Source: Kitasatospora acidiphila (GTDB lineage: Bacteria > Actinomycetota > Actinomycetes > Streptomycetales > Streptomycetaceae). From it: a DNA stretch of 64,000 nt. Position 1 is the stretch's first letter, and each line of letters starts with the position of its first letter. Positions 55,371 through 63,924 of the stretch are shown here, piece by piece. The stretch lies in contig NZ_VIGB01000003.1 in the NCBI RefSeq assembly GCF_006636205.1, positions 6,016,501 to 6,080,500 on the forward strand, written 5' to 3'. The position numbers were made by a program, and so were the translations under genes. Below the pieces are notes generated by a model. That model had not been told where the DNA came from. It ran no database searches and saw only the letters and a program-made list of their open reading frames with translations.

Positions 55371-55814
55371 TCAGGACGGGCGGGCGAGGTACGCCGTCTT
55401 GGCGTCGGGTGAGAACCCGCAGGCCCGGTAGAAGGCGTGCGTCGCGGGGGTGCGCGAGCCGGTCATCAGCATCGCCTTGTAGCAGCCCGCGTCCCATGCC
55501 GCCTGCAACGTCTCCGCCATGATCTGCTTGCCCAGGCCGGTGCCCCGCAGGGTCGCGTCGACGACGACGTTCTCGATGACCGCGTACGGCGCGGCGGACC
55601 GGGTGAGGTTCGGGATCAGGTTCAGGTACGTGGTGGCGACGACTGCCCCGTCCCGCTCAAGTACGAACAGGTGCAGGCCCGGTGACTCCAGGATCCGCGC
55701 ATAGGTCGTCGCGGCCACCTCGTCCGTCAACTCAGGGTCGTTCGGGTGGAGTTGCCCGTAGAGGCGCATCACGTCGTTCAAGTCCTGTGGCCCGGCCTCG
55801 CGGAAGATGATCAC
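55371..55814 (-). CDS. GNAT family N-acetyltransferase
   Basis: 147 residues. Start GTG 55814 (VIIFREAGPQDL); acetyl-CoA loop LRGTGLGKQIMAETL and C-terminal FYRACGFSP. Substrate unknown. Convergent with gene 54998. Confidence 0.9.
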   Translation of the reverse strand: MIIFREAGPQDLNDVMRLYGQLHPNDPELTDEVAATTYARILESPGLHLFVLERDGAVVATTYLNLIPNLTRSAAPYAVIENVVVDATLRGTGLGKQIMAETLQAAWDAGCYKAMLMTGSRTPATHAFYRACGFSPDAKTAYLARPS

Positions 55815-55967
55815 GCGCTGCAGGCTATCGCGCCCGCAGGAGCGGCCTGCCAACCGGCCCCCTGGCACGGCAGTTGCAATGGGACCCCCTCCGGCCCACC
55901 CCAAGCGCCAGTCCCCAGCCCCACTTTGGCGGGATCCCGTCACCGGCAAAGTAACCCTGGCATGTTC

Positions 55968-56016
55968 ATGAGAATCTCATCTAAGGTGATCGCCAGCGCA
56001 AGTGACCCCACGTCAC
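55968..56016. promoter_or_regulatory. Palindromes upstream of C1 protease gene; gap 55815-56127
   Basis: ATGAGAATCTCAT (55968-55980) is a perfect 13-base palindrome, and GTGACCCCACGTCAC (56002-56016) is a 5-bp inverted repeat around 5 bases. They lie in the 313-base gene-free gap before the protease gene. They may be operators; -35 and -10 elements could not be set with confidence. Confidence 0.45.
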
Positions 56017-56127
56017 CTGTGCTACCCCCACATGTCACTTCTCCGTGTCGTCCCACCTGCACGTGTGGCGACCCGGCGTGCCGGTTGCACCCCAAATCAA
56101 CTGGCGACCCCCACAAGGAGCTCACGC

Positions 56128-57039
56128 ATGCGCATGCGTCAAGCGATCGGTGTCGGCACTGCCCTGGTGCTGTCCTGCCTGACCGTTGCCTCCACGGCGA
56201 CCACCGCCACCGCGGTGACCCCGGACGCCCGTCCGGCGGCCCACCACACCCACCACCACTACGCGACGGGTCTCGACCTCGCCGCTCTCAAGACCCACCC
56301 GCACGCGATGCGTGCCGCCGCGACGACCGACCTCAGCGCGATCGCCCCGTTCGCGCACGCCGCTGCGGCGCCGGCCAGCGCGGACCTCAGCCAGTACGCC
56401 CTGGCGCCCGGTGACCAGGGCCAGGTCGGCTCCTGCGTCACCTGGGCCACGGGCTACACCGGCTACGGCATCCTGATGAACGAGCAGGGCATCAGTGGTT
56501 CGCCGATGGCCCCGATGTTCATCTACTCGCAGATCGCCCAGGGCAACGACACGGGCACCTACGCCAGCGTCGCGCTGCCGATGGAGCAGCAGCAGGGCAT
56601 CGACACCAAGTCCGACTACTGGCAGGGCGACTTCGACTTCACCACCCAGCCGGACGACAACGAGCGTTCCAGCGCCGCCGGTTACAAGCTCTCGGGCTTC
56701 ACCGAGCTGCCCACCAGCGGCTCGGCGGCCCGGTCGGCCATCGAGAACGCGATATCCAAGGGCATGCCGGTGCCGATCGGCTTCTCGGTCCACCAGTCCT
56801 TCATGGACCTCGACGCCCAGAGCGCCTCTGACTACAGCTACACGCCCGGGGACTCCGGCAGCGACCCGATCGTCGGCGGCCACGAGGTGACCATCGTCGG
56901 CTACAACGACAAGGGCGTCCGGATCGAGAACAGTTGGGGCAGCAGCTGGGGTGACGGCGGCTTCGTCAACGTGCCGTGGAGCTTCTTCAACACCGGCGAC
57001 GTCGATGAGATCCACGCCATGGGCAAGTTGGTGTCCTGA
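56128..57039 (+). CDS. Secreted papain-like (C1) cysteine protease
   Basis: 303 residues: signal peptide (about 1-33), a short propeptide with HHTHHHY, then the papain fold. Active-site Gln and Cys in GDQGQVGSCVTWATGY, His in GGHEVTIVGYND, Asn in ENSWGSSWGDGGF. C1 peptidases are common in eukaryotes and fewer in streptomycetes. ATG 56128 with AAGGAG 7 bases upstream; unrelated to neighbours. Confidence 0.9.
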   Translation: MRMRQAIGVGTALVLSCLTVASTATTATAVTPDARPAAHHTHHHYATGLDLAALKTHPHAMRAAATTDLSAIAPFAHAAAAPASADLSQYALAPGDQGQVGSCVTWATGYTGYGILMNEQGISGSPMAPMFIYSQIAQGNDTGTYASVALPMEQQQGIDTKSDYWQGDFDFTTQPDDNERSSAAGYKLSGFTELPTSGSAARSAIENAISKGMPVPIGFSVHQSFMDLDAQSASDYSYTPGDSGSDPIVGGHEVTIVGYNDKGVRIENSWGSSWGDGGFVNVPWSFFNTGDVDEIHAMGKLVS

Positions 57040-57095
57040 TCCGATAGTGGATCGGTAGACCGGTAGTTCCTTCGCGGTCCCGTCCGGGACCGAAC

Positions 57096-57160
57096 CTTGC
57101 GCCGCCGCCCCACGATCGAGCCTCTGAGGGAAGCTCGAATCGTGGGTGCGGCGGCGCAAG
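57096..57160. terminator. Long hairpin after C1 protease gene
   Basis: Imperfect 25-bp stem: arm 57096-57121 (CTTGCGCCGCCG, then CACGAT, then CGAGC) pairs with 57134-57160, with single mismatches and a loop of about 12 bases. It is 56 bases after the stop. Confidence 0.75.
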
Positions 57161-57217
57161 TGCGTTCAGCGGCAGGCAGTTCACTCCTGAGGGCGGGTAA
57201 TTCGCCTACCCTGCCCG

Positions 57218-57694
57218 TCACTTCGTCGGCAGTCCCGCCTCCGCCGCCAGGATGGCTAGTGCCTCCTGGAGCGCCGCGCGCTGCTGCGACGAGAGCACAG
57301 CGGTGAACCGCTCGTCCAACTCCCTTGCCGTGGCCGTGCATTGAGCCAGCAAGGCGCGGCCATGCTCGGTGAGGGTGAGGATCTGGCGTCGGCGGTCGCC
57401 GGGGTCGCGGACTCGCTGCACGGCGCCGAGGCGTTCGAGGTGGTCGGCCAGCGAGACCACCAGGCTGGGGACCACGCCGAGTCGGCCGGCCAGCTCCTGC
57501 TGTGACGCAGACGCTTCCCCGTGCGCCAGTGAGGCCATCAGGCCGACGTGCTTGGGCTTGAGGTCCAGCGGCTCGATGGCGGCCGCGAACCGGTCGGCCG
57601 CGACCGTCCCCAGGGTGCCGAGTCGGAACACGACCGTACTGGGGATCCCGGCGTCCCCGTTGCTGCCCTTGACTTCGTCCATGCCTCGAAGCAT
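57218..57694 (-). CDS. MarR family transcriptional regulator
   Basis: 158 residues with the MarR winged helix (ASASQQELAGRLGVVPSLVVSLADHLERLGAVQR, DPGDRRRQILTLTEHGRAL). ATG 57694 or 57682. Divergent from a small membrane protein gene (49-base gap), which contains an AATC/GATT near-palindrome (57697-57712) as a possible operator. Ligand unknown. Confidence 0.9.
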   Translation of the reverse strand: MLRGMDEVKGSNGDAGIPSTVVFRLGTLGTVAADRFAAAIEPLDLKPKHVGLMASLAHGEASASQQELAGRLGVVPSLVVSLADHLERLGAVQRVRDPGDRRRQILTLTEHGRALLAQCTATARELDERFTAVLSSQQRAALQEALAILAAEAGLPTK

Positions 57695-57743
57695 ACAATC
57701 AACCTAACGATTCAGGGCTCGAATGATTTGAAGTGAGAAGAGC

Positions 57744-58100
57744 ATGCAGATCGTGCTGGTAGCCGTCAATGCCGCGGTGGCTCTGCTGTCGGGGGGCTCC
57801 TCGCTGGTCGGCCTGGTCCGGCCGTCCGTCGCGCTGGCCGAGGGCGAGCAACTCGGCGCCGGGGGAGCGTTCTTCCTCGGTGCCTATGCCGCCCGGGCGC
57901 TGCCGCTGAGCCTGGTCACCCTGGTGGTGCTGCTCGCCGGCTCGGCCGTGGCGCAGGTGCCCGTGCTGGTGGTCGCGGGGCTGGCTCAGGTCGGGGACGC
58001 CGTGGTCGGCGCCCGGCGCGGCAACCGCCCGATGGCCGCCAGTTGCATCGGCCTCGCCCTGATCCACCTGGCCTCGGCCGCCTGGCTGTTCACCCGCTGA
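57744..58100 (+). CDS. Small membrane protein, 118 residues
   Basis: Four hydrophobic segments (VNAAVALLSGGSSLVG, GAYAARALPLSLVTLVVLLAG, VLVVAGLAQVGDAVVGA, ASCIGLALIHLASAAWLF). No family recognised. Divergent from the MarR gene and 48 bases before a second membrane protein gene, so likely MarR targets. Confidence 0.75.
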   Translation: MQIVLVAVNAAVALLSGGSSLVGLVRPSVALAEGEQLGAGGAFFLGAYAARALPLSLVTLVVLLAGSAVAQVPVLVVAGLAQVGDAVVGARRGNRPMAASCIGLALIHLASAAWLFTR

Positions 58101-58148
58101 CCGCAACGTCCCTGCCGCTGACCTCAACGCCCCTGAAGGAGAAGCATC

Positions 58149-58778
58149 ATGACCAGCTACACCGCCACCGCCCCGGCCACCCGCACTCGCAGCGCCGCCG
58201 TCCGCATCGCCGGGATCGCCTACCTCGTCGCCTGGGTGACCGGCCTGTCCGTCTGGCCGACCAACCCGTCCGTCGCCGCGACCGGCCCCGAGGTGCTGGC
58301 CGGCCTCGCCGGGCACACCGCAGTGGCGATCACCCAGTACGTCGCCACCCAGGGCATCGCCGGGCTCGCCCTGGCGGCGGTGGTGGCCGGCAGACTGCGG
58401 CGGCCCGCACGGTTCACCGGCTACGCGGCGGTCGCGGTCTCCCTGGTGCAGTGCGCGCTCGGCGTGCACCTGGCCGCGTACCTCGCCCCCGCGCATCAAG
58501 TCGCCGCTGCCCAAAGCGCGTTCGCCCTGCTCAACCGCCTGGACGGCGTGAAGATGCTGCTGCTGGCGGCGACCGCGCTCCTGGCCTCCTGGCCCGCCGT
58601 GCGGTCCCGGTCGGCCGGCTGGATCGACTGGACCGGCCTGGCCATGGCCGCGGCGATCACGGTCTCCGGAGTCGGCTATCTGCTGCTCAGCACGGCACTT
58701 GCCCCGGCGGCGTATGTATCCGGTGTGCTGCTCCTGCTCTGGGTGACGGCCACCGCAGTTACGTCGCGCCGGGCGTGA
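58149..58778 (+). CDS. Membrane protein, 209 residues
   Basis: Six hydrophobic segments (IAGIAYLVAWVTGLSV, QGIAGLALAAVVAG, YLAPAHQVAAAQSAF and others), resembling DUF4386-type proteins; function unknown. ATG 58149 with AAGGAG about 9 bases upstream. Its 3' end overlaps the response-regulator gene by 20 bases. Confidence 0.75.
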   Translation: MTSYTATAPATRTRSAAVRIAGIAYLVAWVTGLSVWPTNPSVAATGPEVLAGLAGHTAVAITQYVATQGIAGLALAAVVAGRLRRPARFTGYAAVAVSLVQCALGVHLAAYLAPAHQVAAAQSAFALLNRLDGVKMLLLAATALLASWPAVRSRSAGWIDWTGLAMAAAITVSGVGYLLLSTALAPAAYVSGVLLLLWVTATAVTSRRA

Positions 58779-59469
58779 CCAGGCCGGTCTCATAGGCGAG
58801 GACCACCGCCTGGGCCCGGTCGCGCAGCCCCAGCTTGGAGAAGATCCGTGCCACATGGGTCTTCACGGTCGCCTCGCTGAGCGTCAGGCGCTCTGCCAGC
58901 TCGCTGTTGGACAGGCCGCGGGCGACCAGGCCCAGCACCTCGCGCTCGCGGGCCGTGAGCGGTGCCAACTGTGTTGGCGCGGCGGTCTGTTGTGGTTCCG
59001 CCGAGGTCGGCCCGCTGAAGCGCTCCACCAGGCGCCGGGTGATGGACGGCGCGAGCAGGGCGTCCCCGGTGTCGACCAGGCGCACGGCGGTGGCGAGATG
59101 GGCCGAGGTGACGTCCTTGAGCAGGAAGCCACTGGCCCCGGCCTGCAGGGCGGCGTAGACGTACTGGTCGAGATCGAAGGTGGTCAGCATGATCACCTTG
59201 CAGGACGGCGCCCGGGCGATGATCCGCCGGGCCGCCTCCAAGCCGTCCAGCACGGGCATCCGGATGTCCAACAGGGCGACGTCGGGCTGGAGTCGGAGGA
59301 CGGCCGCCACCGCCTCCGCGCCGTCGGCTGCCTCGCCGACCACGTCGATGCCCCGGGCGGTGAGGATCATGCGGAAGCCGGTGCGGACCAGCTCCTGGTC
59401 GTCGGCGATCACCACGCGGGGGCGACGCTGCTCGGTGGCCGCGACCTCGGCGTCCGGGGTGCCGGTCAC
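58759..59469 (-). CDS. Response regulator, NarL/LuxR family
   Basis: 236 residues. Receiver with Asp in VALLDIRMPVLDG and a LuxR HTH (LTAREREVLGLVARGLSNSELAERL). Overlaps the kinase stop by 4 bases, so translation is coupled. Divergent ABC genes upstream are the likely targets. Confidence 0.93.
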   Translation of the reverse strand: MTGTPDAEVAATEQRRPRVVIADDQELVRTGFRMILTARGIDVVGEAADGAEAVAAVLRLQPDVALLDIRMPVLDGLEAARRIIARAPSCKVIMLTTFDLDQYVYAALQAGASGFLLKDVTSAHLATAVRLVDTGDALLAPSITRRLVERFSGPTSAEPQQTAAPTQLAPLTAREREVLGLVARGLSNSELAERLTLSEATVKTHVARIFSKLGLRDRAQAVVLAYETGLVTPGAT

Positions 59470-60317
59470 TGCCCGTCCAACGGGAGCCGGGCTCGGACCC
59501 GATAGCCGCCGCCGAGGCGCCGCCGGGCGTCCAGGTCGCCGCCGTAGACGCCGACCCGCTCGCGCAGGCCGATCAGCCCGCGCCCCGCGCCGTCCGCTCG
59601 CTTCGCCATCGCCCGGGAGCCGGTGGCCGCCGGATCGCCCAGCACGGTCGGACCGGTGTTCAGTACCTCGACCCGCAGATTGCGGTGGTCATAGCTGACC
59701 ATCACCGTTGCCGTCGCCCCCTCGGCGTGTTTGAGCACATTGGTCAGCGCCTCCTGGATGATCCGATAGGCCGTGACGTCGATCCCGGGCGGCAGCGGGC
59801 GCGGCTCGCCGGAGATCCGCACCTCCACGGGCAGTCCGGTGAAGGCGAACCGGTCGATCAGCCGGCTGAGTCCGCTCATGCTCGGCTGCGGCGCCAACTG
59901 CGCGGTCTCGCGCGGCTCGTCGACATCGTCGGCGCCGTCCGCACGCGGCGCGAGCAGACCGAGCAACTGGCGCAGCTCGGTCATCGCATCGCGGCCGGCG
60001 CTCTCCACGGCGCTCATCGCGGTGGCCGCCTCGTCCGGCATCGTCGCCAGCACCTCGCGCGCGGCCCCGGCCTGAACCACCATCAGGCTGACGTTGTGGC
60101 TGACGATGTCGTGCAGCTCGGCTGCGATCCGGGCCCGTTCGGCGCTCACCGCGGTCTCGGCGGCGGCCGCCCGCTCCCGCTCCAGCAGCCAGCCGCGCTC
60201 CTCGACCGCCACCTGGTACCGCCGGTGGGCCCGCCGCCAGGCCATGGCGAAGCAGGCCGCGGCAACGCATGCCGCCACCAGCACGCCGAGCAGTCCGCCG
60301 TCCCAGGAATCCCCCAC
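59466..60317 (-). CDS. Sensor histidine kinase, short N-terminus
   Basis: 283 residues. One hydrophobic segment (LLGVLVAACVAAACFAMAW), a HisKA_3 with AELHDIVSHNVSLMVVQAGAAREVL, and an HATPase with N box EALTNVLKHAEG and GLIGLRERVGVYGG. Relatives usually have four or more membrane helices; the frame upstream shows none, so this seems a naturally short kinase. GTG 60317. Confidence 0.9.
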   Translation of the reverse strand: MGDSWDGGLLGVLVAACVAAACFAMAWRRAHRRYQVAVEERGWLLERERAAAAETAVSAERARIAAELHDIVSHNVSLMVVQAGAAREVLATMPDEAATAMSAVESAGRDAMTELRQLLGLLAPRADGADDVDEPRETAQLAPQPSMSGLSRLIDRFAFTGLPVEVRISGEPRPLPPGIDVTAYRIIQEALTNVLKHAEGATATVMVSYDHRNLRVEVLNTGPTVLGDPAATGSRAMAKRADGAGRGLIGLRERVGVYGGDLDARRRLGGGYRVRARLPLDGQ

Positions 60318-60372
60318 CCGGTCAGTCTTTCAGCCGGCCGGTGCCTGCCGCATCACACCGCAGGTGCAGCCA

Positions 60373-60425
60373 GGTACATCCGTGGGATGACCTGCGACGA
60401 CGGTTACATCCGAAGCGTGATGACC
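60373..60425. promoter_or_regulatory. Direct repeats TACATCCG before the ABC transporter
   Basis: GGTACATCCG ... GATGACC (60373-60392) and GGTTACATCCG ... GATGACC (60402-60425) are two copies about 30 bp apart in the gap between the divergent kinase and ABC genes. They may be sites for the response regulator. TTCTAGCGT (60441-60449) may be near the start of transcription. Confidence 0.6.
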
Positions 60426-60455
60426 GGCGGGGCCCGGCCCTTCTAGCGTCGTGCC

Positions 60456-61196
60456 ATGACCACTGACCACAAGCTGACGGCGGTATCGACCCCCGGAGCG
60501 ACCGGGGGCGGGGACACCGTGGTGCGACTGTCCGACGTCCACAAGGAGTACGGGGACACCAAGGCGCTGGACGGCTTCGACCTGGAGATCCGGGCCGGCG
60601 AGGCGGTCGCCGTGATGGGGCCCTCGGGCTGCGGCAAGTCCACCATGCTGAACCTGGTGGCCGGGCTGGACCGGGCCACCGCCGGCACCGTGGAGGTGCA
60701 CGGTCAGGACCTGGGCGCGCTGGACGAGACCGGCCTGGCACTGTTCCGGCGCCGCCACATCGGCATGATCTTCCAGTTCTTCAACCTGATCGACGACCTG
60801 CCGGCGCTGGACAACGTGGCGCTGGCCGCCCAGCTCACCGGCGTCTCGGCCCGGCAGGCGCGCCGCCGCGCCCTGGAGCTGCTCGACGAGCTCGGGGTGG
60901 CCGACCGCAAGGACGCCTACCCGGCGGTGCTCAGTGGTGGACAGCGCCAACGGGTCGCGGTGGCACGGGCGTTGATGAACCGGCCGGCGCTGCTGCTGGC
61001 CGACGAGCCGACCGGGGCGCTGGACAGCCGCTCCGGGGAGCAGGTGATGGACCTGCTGATCGACCTCAACCAGATCGGGCAGACGCTGCTGATCGTCACC
61101 CACGACCCGCAGTTGGCCCACCGCTGCGCCAACCGCCTGGTCGAGGTCGCCGACGGCCGGGTGGCCCGCGAGACCATGCTGGAGCCGAGCGCATGA
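60456..61196 (+). CDS. ABC transporter ATPase, MacB/LolD type
   Basis: 246 residues. Walker A GPSGCGKST, signature LSGGQRQR, Walker B LLLADEPTGALD. The HKEYGDTKALDGFDLEIRAGE start is typical of antimicrobial-peptide or lipoprotein-type ABC ATPases. Just upstream of the permease gene (64 bases) and divergent from the two-component system. Confidence 0.93.
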   Translation: MTTDHKLTAVSTPGATGGGDTVVRLSDVHKEYGDTKALDGFDLEIRAGEAVAVMGPSGCGKSTMLNLVAGLDRATAGTVEVHGQDLGALDETGLALFRRRHIGMIFQFFNLIDDLPALDNVALAAQLTGVSARQARRRALELLDELGVADRKDAYPAVLSGGQRQRVAVARALMNRPALLLADEPTGALDSRSGEQVMDLLIDLNQIGQTLLIVTHDPQLAHRCANRLVEVADGRVARETMLEPSA

Positions 61197-61260
61197 GCAT
61201 TCGGGACACCAGCTGGGTTCGCCTGTGCGACATCCGTACCGATTTCAGCGAGGTGGGCGC

Positions 61261-63567
61261 ATGAGTGCCGTGTGGCGGGCCTCGCGCGGTGCGGTGCGGC
61301 GGCGCAAGCTGCAGACCACCGTGATCGGGCTGGTCGTCTTCGGCTGCACCGTGACGGTGGTGCTCGCGCTCTCCGCGCTCGCCGTGACCACGGCGCCCTT
61401 CGACGACGCCTTCGGCAAGCAGCGCGGCGCCCATGTGGTGGCGAGCTTCAACGCCGCCACCACCACGCCGGCGCAGCTGGCCGACACCGCGCACCGCCCC
61501 GGCGTGCAGGCCGCCGCCGGGCCGTACGCCGAGACGACCCTGGAGATGCCCGGCGACTGGCTCGGCTACGCCCCGGGCTCCATCACCGTGGTCGGCCGGG
61601 CCGATCCGGGCGGGCCGGTGGACCAGGTCCAGCTGCGGGCGGGCCGCTGGGCCACTGCACCCGGCGAGATCGTGATCGAGAGCAACGACTTCCCGGGCAG
61701 CGATCTGAACGTCAAGATCACCCCCAAGGGGTTGCCGCCGCTGACGGTGGTGGGCTACGCCGCCAGCATGAGCCAGTCGGCCCGCGGCTGGGTGACGCCG
61801 GAGGGGATGGCCGCGCTGCATCCGACGGCGTACCAGATGCTCTACCGCTTCGACTCGGCCGGCACCGACCAGCAGCTCCACGCCTCGTTGGCCACGGCCA
61901 CCGCCGGCCTCCCGACCGGTGCACTGACCAGCACTCAGACCTATCTGACGCTGAAGCAGCAGTTTTCGGTGGGCGCCGAGTCCTTCCTGCCGCTGCTGAC
62001 CGCCTTCGGCGTGCTCGGCCTGGTGATCGCGGTCCTGCTCGTCGGCAATGTGGTGAGCAGTGCGGTGGTCGCCGGCTTCCGGCACATCGGGGTGCTCAAG
62101 GCGATCGGCTTCACCCCGCGCCAGGTGGTCGCCGTCTACCTGGGCATGCTCCAGGTGCCCGCGGTGGTCGGCTCGGTGCTCGGCAGCTTGTGCGGAGCCG
62201 TGCTGGCGGTGCCCTTCACGCAGATCGCGTTCGCCGGTATCGCCACCGGCACCGCCGACGTCACGCACCCGGTTCTCTGGGCGCCGCTCAGCTGTGTGGT
62301 GGGCATGCCGGTGCTGGTCGCGCTCGCCGCCCTGGTGCCCGCGCTGCGGGCCGGGCGGCTCTCCGCCACTCGGGCGATCGCCGCCGGCAGCGCGCCGCGT
62401 GCCGGGCGCGGGCTGCGGGTGCAGCGGGCGCTCGGCGGGTCCAGGCTGCCGCGCGCCGTGAGCCTGGGCCTCGGCCAGCCGTTCGCCCGGCCGGCCAGGA
62501 CCGCGCTGACCATGGCCGCCATCGTGCTCGGTGTCACCGCCGTGACACTGGCCACCGGGCTGAGCAGCACCATCCTCGCCGCCGGCCAGAGCGGGCCGCC
62601 GCTGGTCGGCACCGGGGTCGAGGTGGACCCGGGGCAGGTGACCGAGCGCCAGCAGGAGCCCAAGCTGAGCCCTGCCGAGATCGAGGCCCGGCTACGCGCC
62701 CTGCCCGAGACCAGGCAGCTGACCCGCCGGTGGCTGTCCCTGGTCAGCATGACCGGGTACAGCCAGTCGGTGTACGCCGACTTCTACGGTGGGGACGACT
62801 GGCAGCGGCAGGCCAGGGTGACCGTCGGGCGCATGCCCACCGGGCCGGACGAGGTGGTGGCCGGGCCGGCCTTCCTGGCGCAGCACGGGCTGCACCTCGG
62901 TGACCGGGTCACCCTGGAACTGGCCGGGCGTCAGCTGTCGGTGACCATCGTCGGCGAGCCGCTGGAGGGGAACGCCAGCGTGGTGACGTCCAACTGGCAG
63001 ACGGCGCTCGACCTCGACCCGCAGCACCGGATCAGCTCCTACCAGGTGCAGGTGGCGCCCGGCGCGGACAGTGCGGCCTACATCAAGGCGGTGCAGGCGA
63101 TCGACCCCGGGCTCTACCCGTGGGTGGACACGCCGTCCGGCGCCACGGCTCCGACGGTGTCGGTGGTCGGGTTCACCACCGTGTTCAGCATCCTGCTCGG
63201 CAGCGTCGCGGCGCTCGGGGTGTTCAACACCGTGCTGCTCACCGTGCGGGAGCGGCGGCGGGAGTTGGGGATGCTCAAGTCGATCGGCATGACGCCGCGC
63301 CAGGTCGTGGCGATGACGGTGACCTCGGTGACCGGGCTCGGCCTGGCCAGTGCGGTGATCGGCGTGCCGCTCGGAATCCTGGTGCACCGGCTGATCGTGG
63401 ACCACATCCCGATCATGGTGTTCTCGGAATCCATGAAGGACGTCTGGCACGTGCCGCAGCTGATCGGCCTCGCGCTGGCCGGAGTCGGCATCGCCGTGCT
63501 CGGCGCCCTGGTGCCGGCTCGCGGCGCGGCCCGGCTGCCGATCGCCGAGGCGCTGCGCACCGAGTAG
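61261..63567 (+). CDS. ABC transporter permease, two FtsX domains
   Basis: 768 residues. N-terminal membrane helix, large extracellular domain, then two FtsX modules (helices near 230-360 and 660-760; GNVVSSAVVAGFRHIGVLKAIGFTPRQV and LLTVRERRRELGMLKSIGMTPRQV). This is the permease half of a peptide-sensing or antibiotic-export ABC transporter. ATG 61261; the earlier frame from 61225 is not needed. Confidence 0.9.
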   Translation: MSAVWRASRGAVRRRKLQTTVIGLVVFGCTVTVVLALSALAVTTAPFDDAFGKQRGAHVVASFNAATTTPAQLADTAHRPGVQAAAGPYAETTLEMPGDWLGYAPGSITVVGRADPGGPVDQVQLRAGRWATAPGEIVIESNDFPGSDLNVKITPKGLPPLTVVGYAASMSQSARGWVTPEGMAALHPTAYQMLYRFDSAGTDQQLHASLATATAGLPTGALTSTQTYLTLKQQFSVGAESFLPLLTAFGVLGLVIAVLLVGNVVSSAVVAGFRHIGVLKAIGFTPRQVVAVYLGMLQVPAVVGSVLGSLCGAVLAVPFTQIAFAGIATGTADVTHPVLWAPLSCVVGMPVLVALAALVPALRAGRLSATRAIAAGSAPRAGRGLRVQRALGGSRLPRAVSLGLGQPFARPARTALTMAAIVLGVTAVTLATGLSSTILAAGQSGPPLVGTGVEVDPGQVTERQQEPKLSPAEIEARLRALPETRQLTRRWLSLVSMTGYSQSVYADFYGGDDWQRQARVTVGRMPTGPDEVVAGPAFLAQHGLHLGDRVTLELAGRQLSVTIVGEPLEGNASVVTSNWQTALDLDPQHRISSYQVQVAPGADSAAYIKAVQAIDPGLYPWVDTPSGATAPTVSVVGFTTVFSILLGSVAALGVFNTVLLTVRERRRELGMLKSIGMTPRQVVAMTVTSVTGLGLASAVIGVPLGILVHRLIVDHIPIMVFSESMKDVWHVPQLIGLALAGVGIAVLGALVPARGAARLPIAEALRTE

Positions 63568-63585
63568 CGCCCGATCGCGCCCCGT

Positions 63586-63618
63586 GTGGCGCCGCCACGT
63601 CGAACGCGGCGGCACCAC
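63586..63618. terminator. Hairpin after permease gene
   Basis: 11-bp arms (63586-63596 with 63608-63618) with one mismatch, 19 bases after the stop, facing the small gene on the other strand. Confidence 0.55.
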
Positions 63619-63633
63619 ATGGGAGTTGCGGCG

Positions 63634-63795
63634 TCAGCAGCAGCTGCCGGTGTTGCCGCCGGGCGGCACGGCATCGGAGAGCCCGGCCTGCGCCGGCGCC
63701 GTGGGCCGGCCGCTGTCGGACGCCCAGGCGGCCCCGCCTATGACGAGCGCCAAGCCGCAAGCGGCCCCGACTACGGCAGCGACGATCTTGTTCAC
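63634..63795 (-). CDS. Small exported protein, 53 residues
   Basis: GTG at 63795 to TGA at 63634. Starts MNKIVAAVVGAACGLALVIGG (signal peptide or anchor), then AAWASDSGRPTAPAQAG and ends PPGGNTGSCC with two cysteines. GGGGGGA 6 bases upstream is a good ribosome site. Strong codon bias. The 129 bases upstream hold a TTGACA (63873 area, complement) and an ACTAC/GTAGT inverted repeat (about 63840-63858). Function unknown. Confidence 0.65.
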   Translation of the reverse strand: MNKIVAAVVGAACGLALVIGGAAWASDSGRPTAPAQAGLSDAVPPGGNTGSCC

Positions 63796-63924
63796 GTTCT
63801 GGTCCCCCCAGTGACGATCCGGTAACCGACGGTCAGTCGACTACTAAAGTGACGTAGTACGTGGCCCGATGTCAAAGGGTTCAGTGTGCTTCCTGTTGCG
63901 GATCGTGCTCAGGTCGTCCTGTCG

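Noticed and set aside
59466..60317. Eighth frameshift at the 5' end of the second histidine kinase
   Set aside because: The short N-terminus raised suspicion, but no hydrophobic frame exists upstream in the 138-base gap before the divergent ABC gene.
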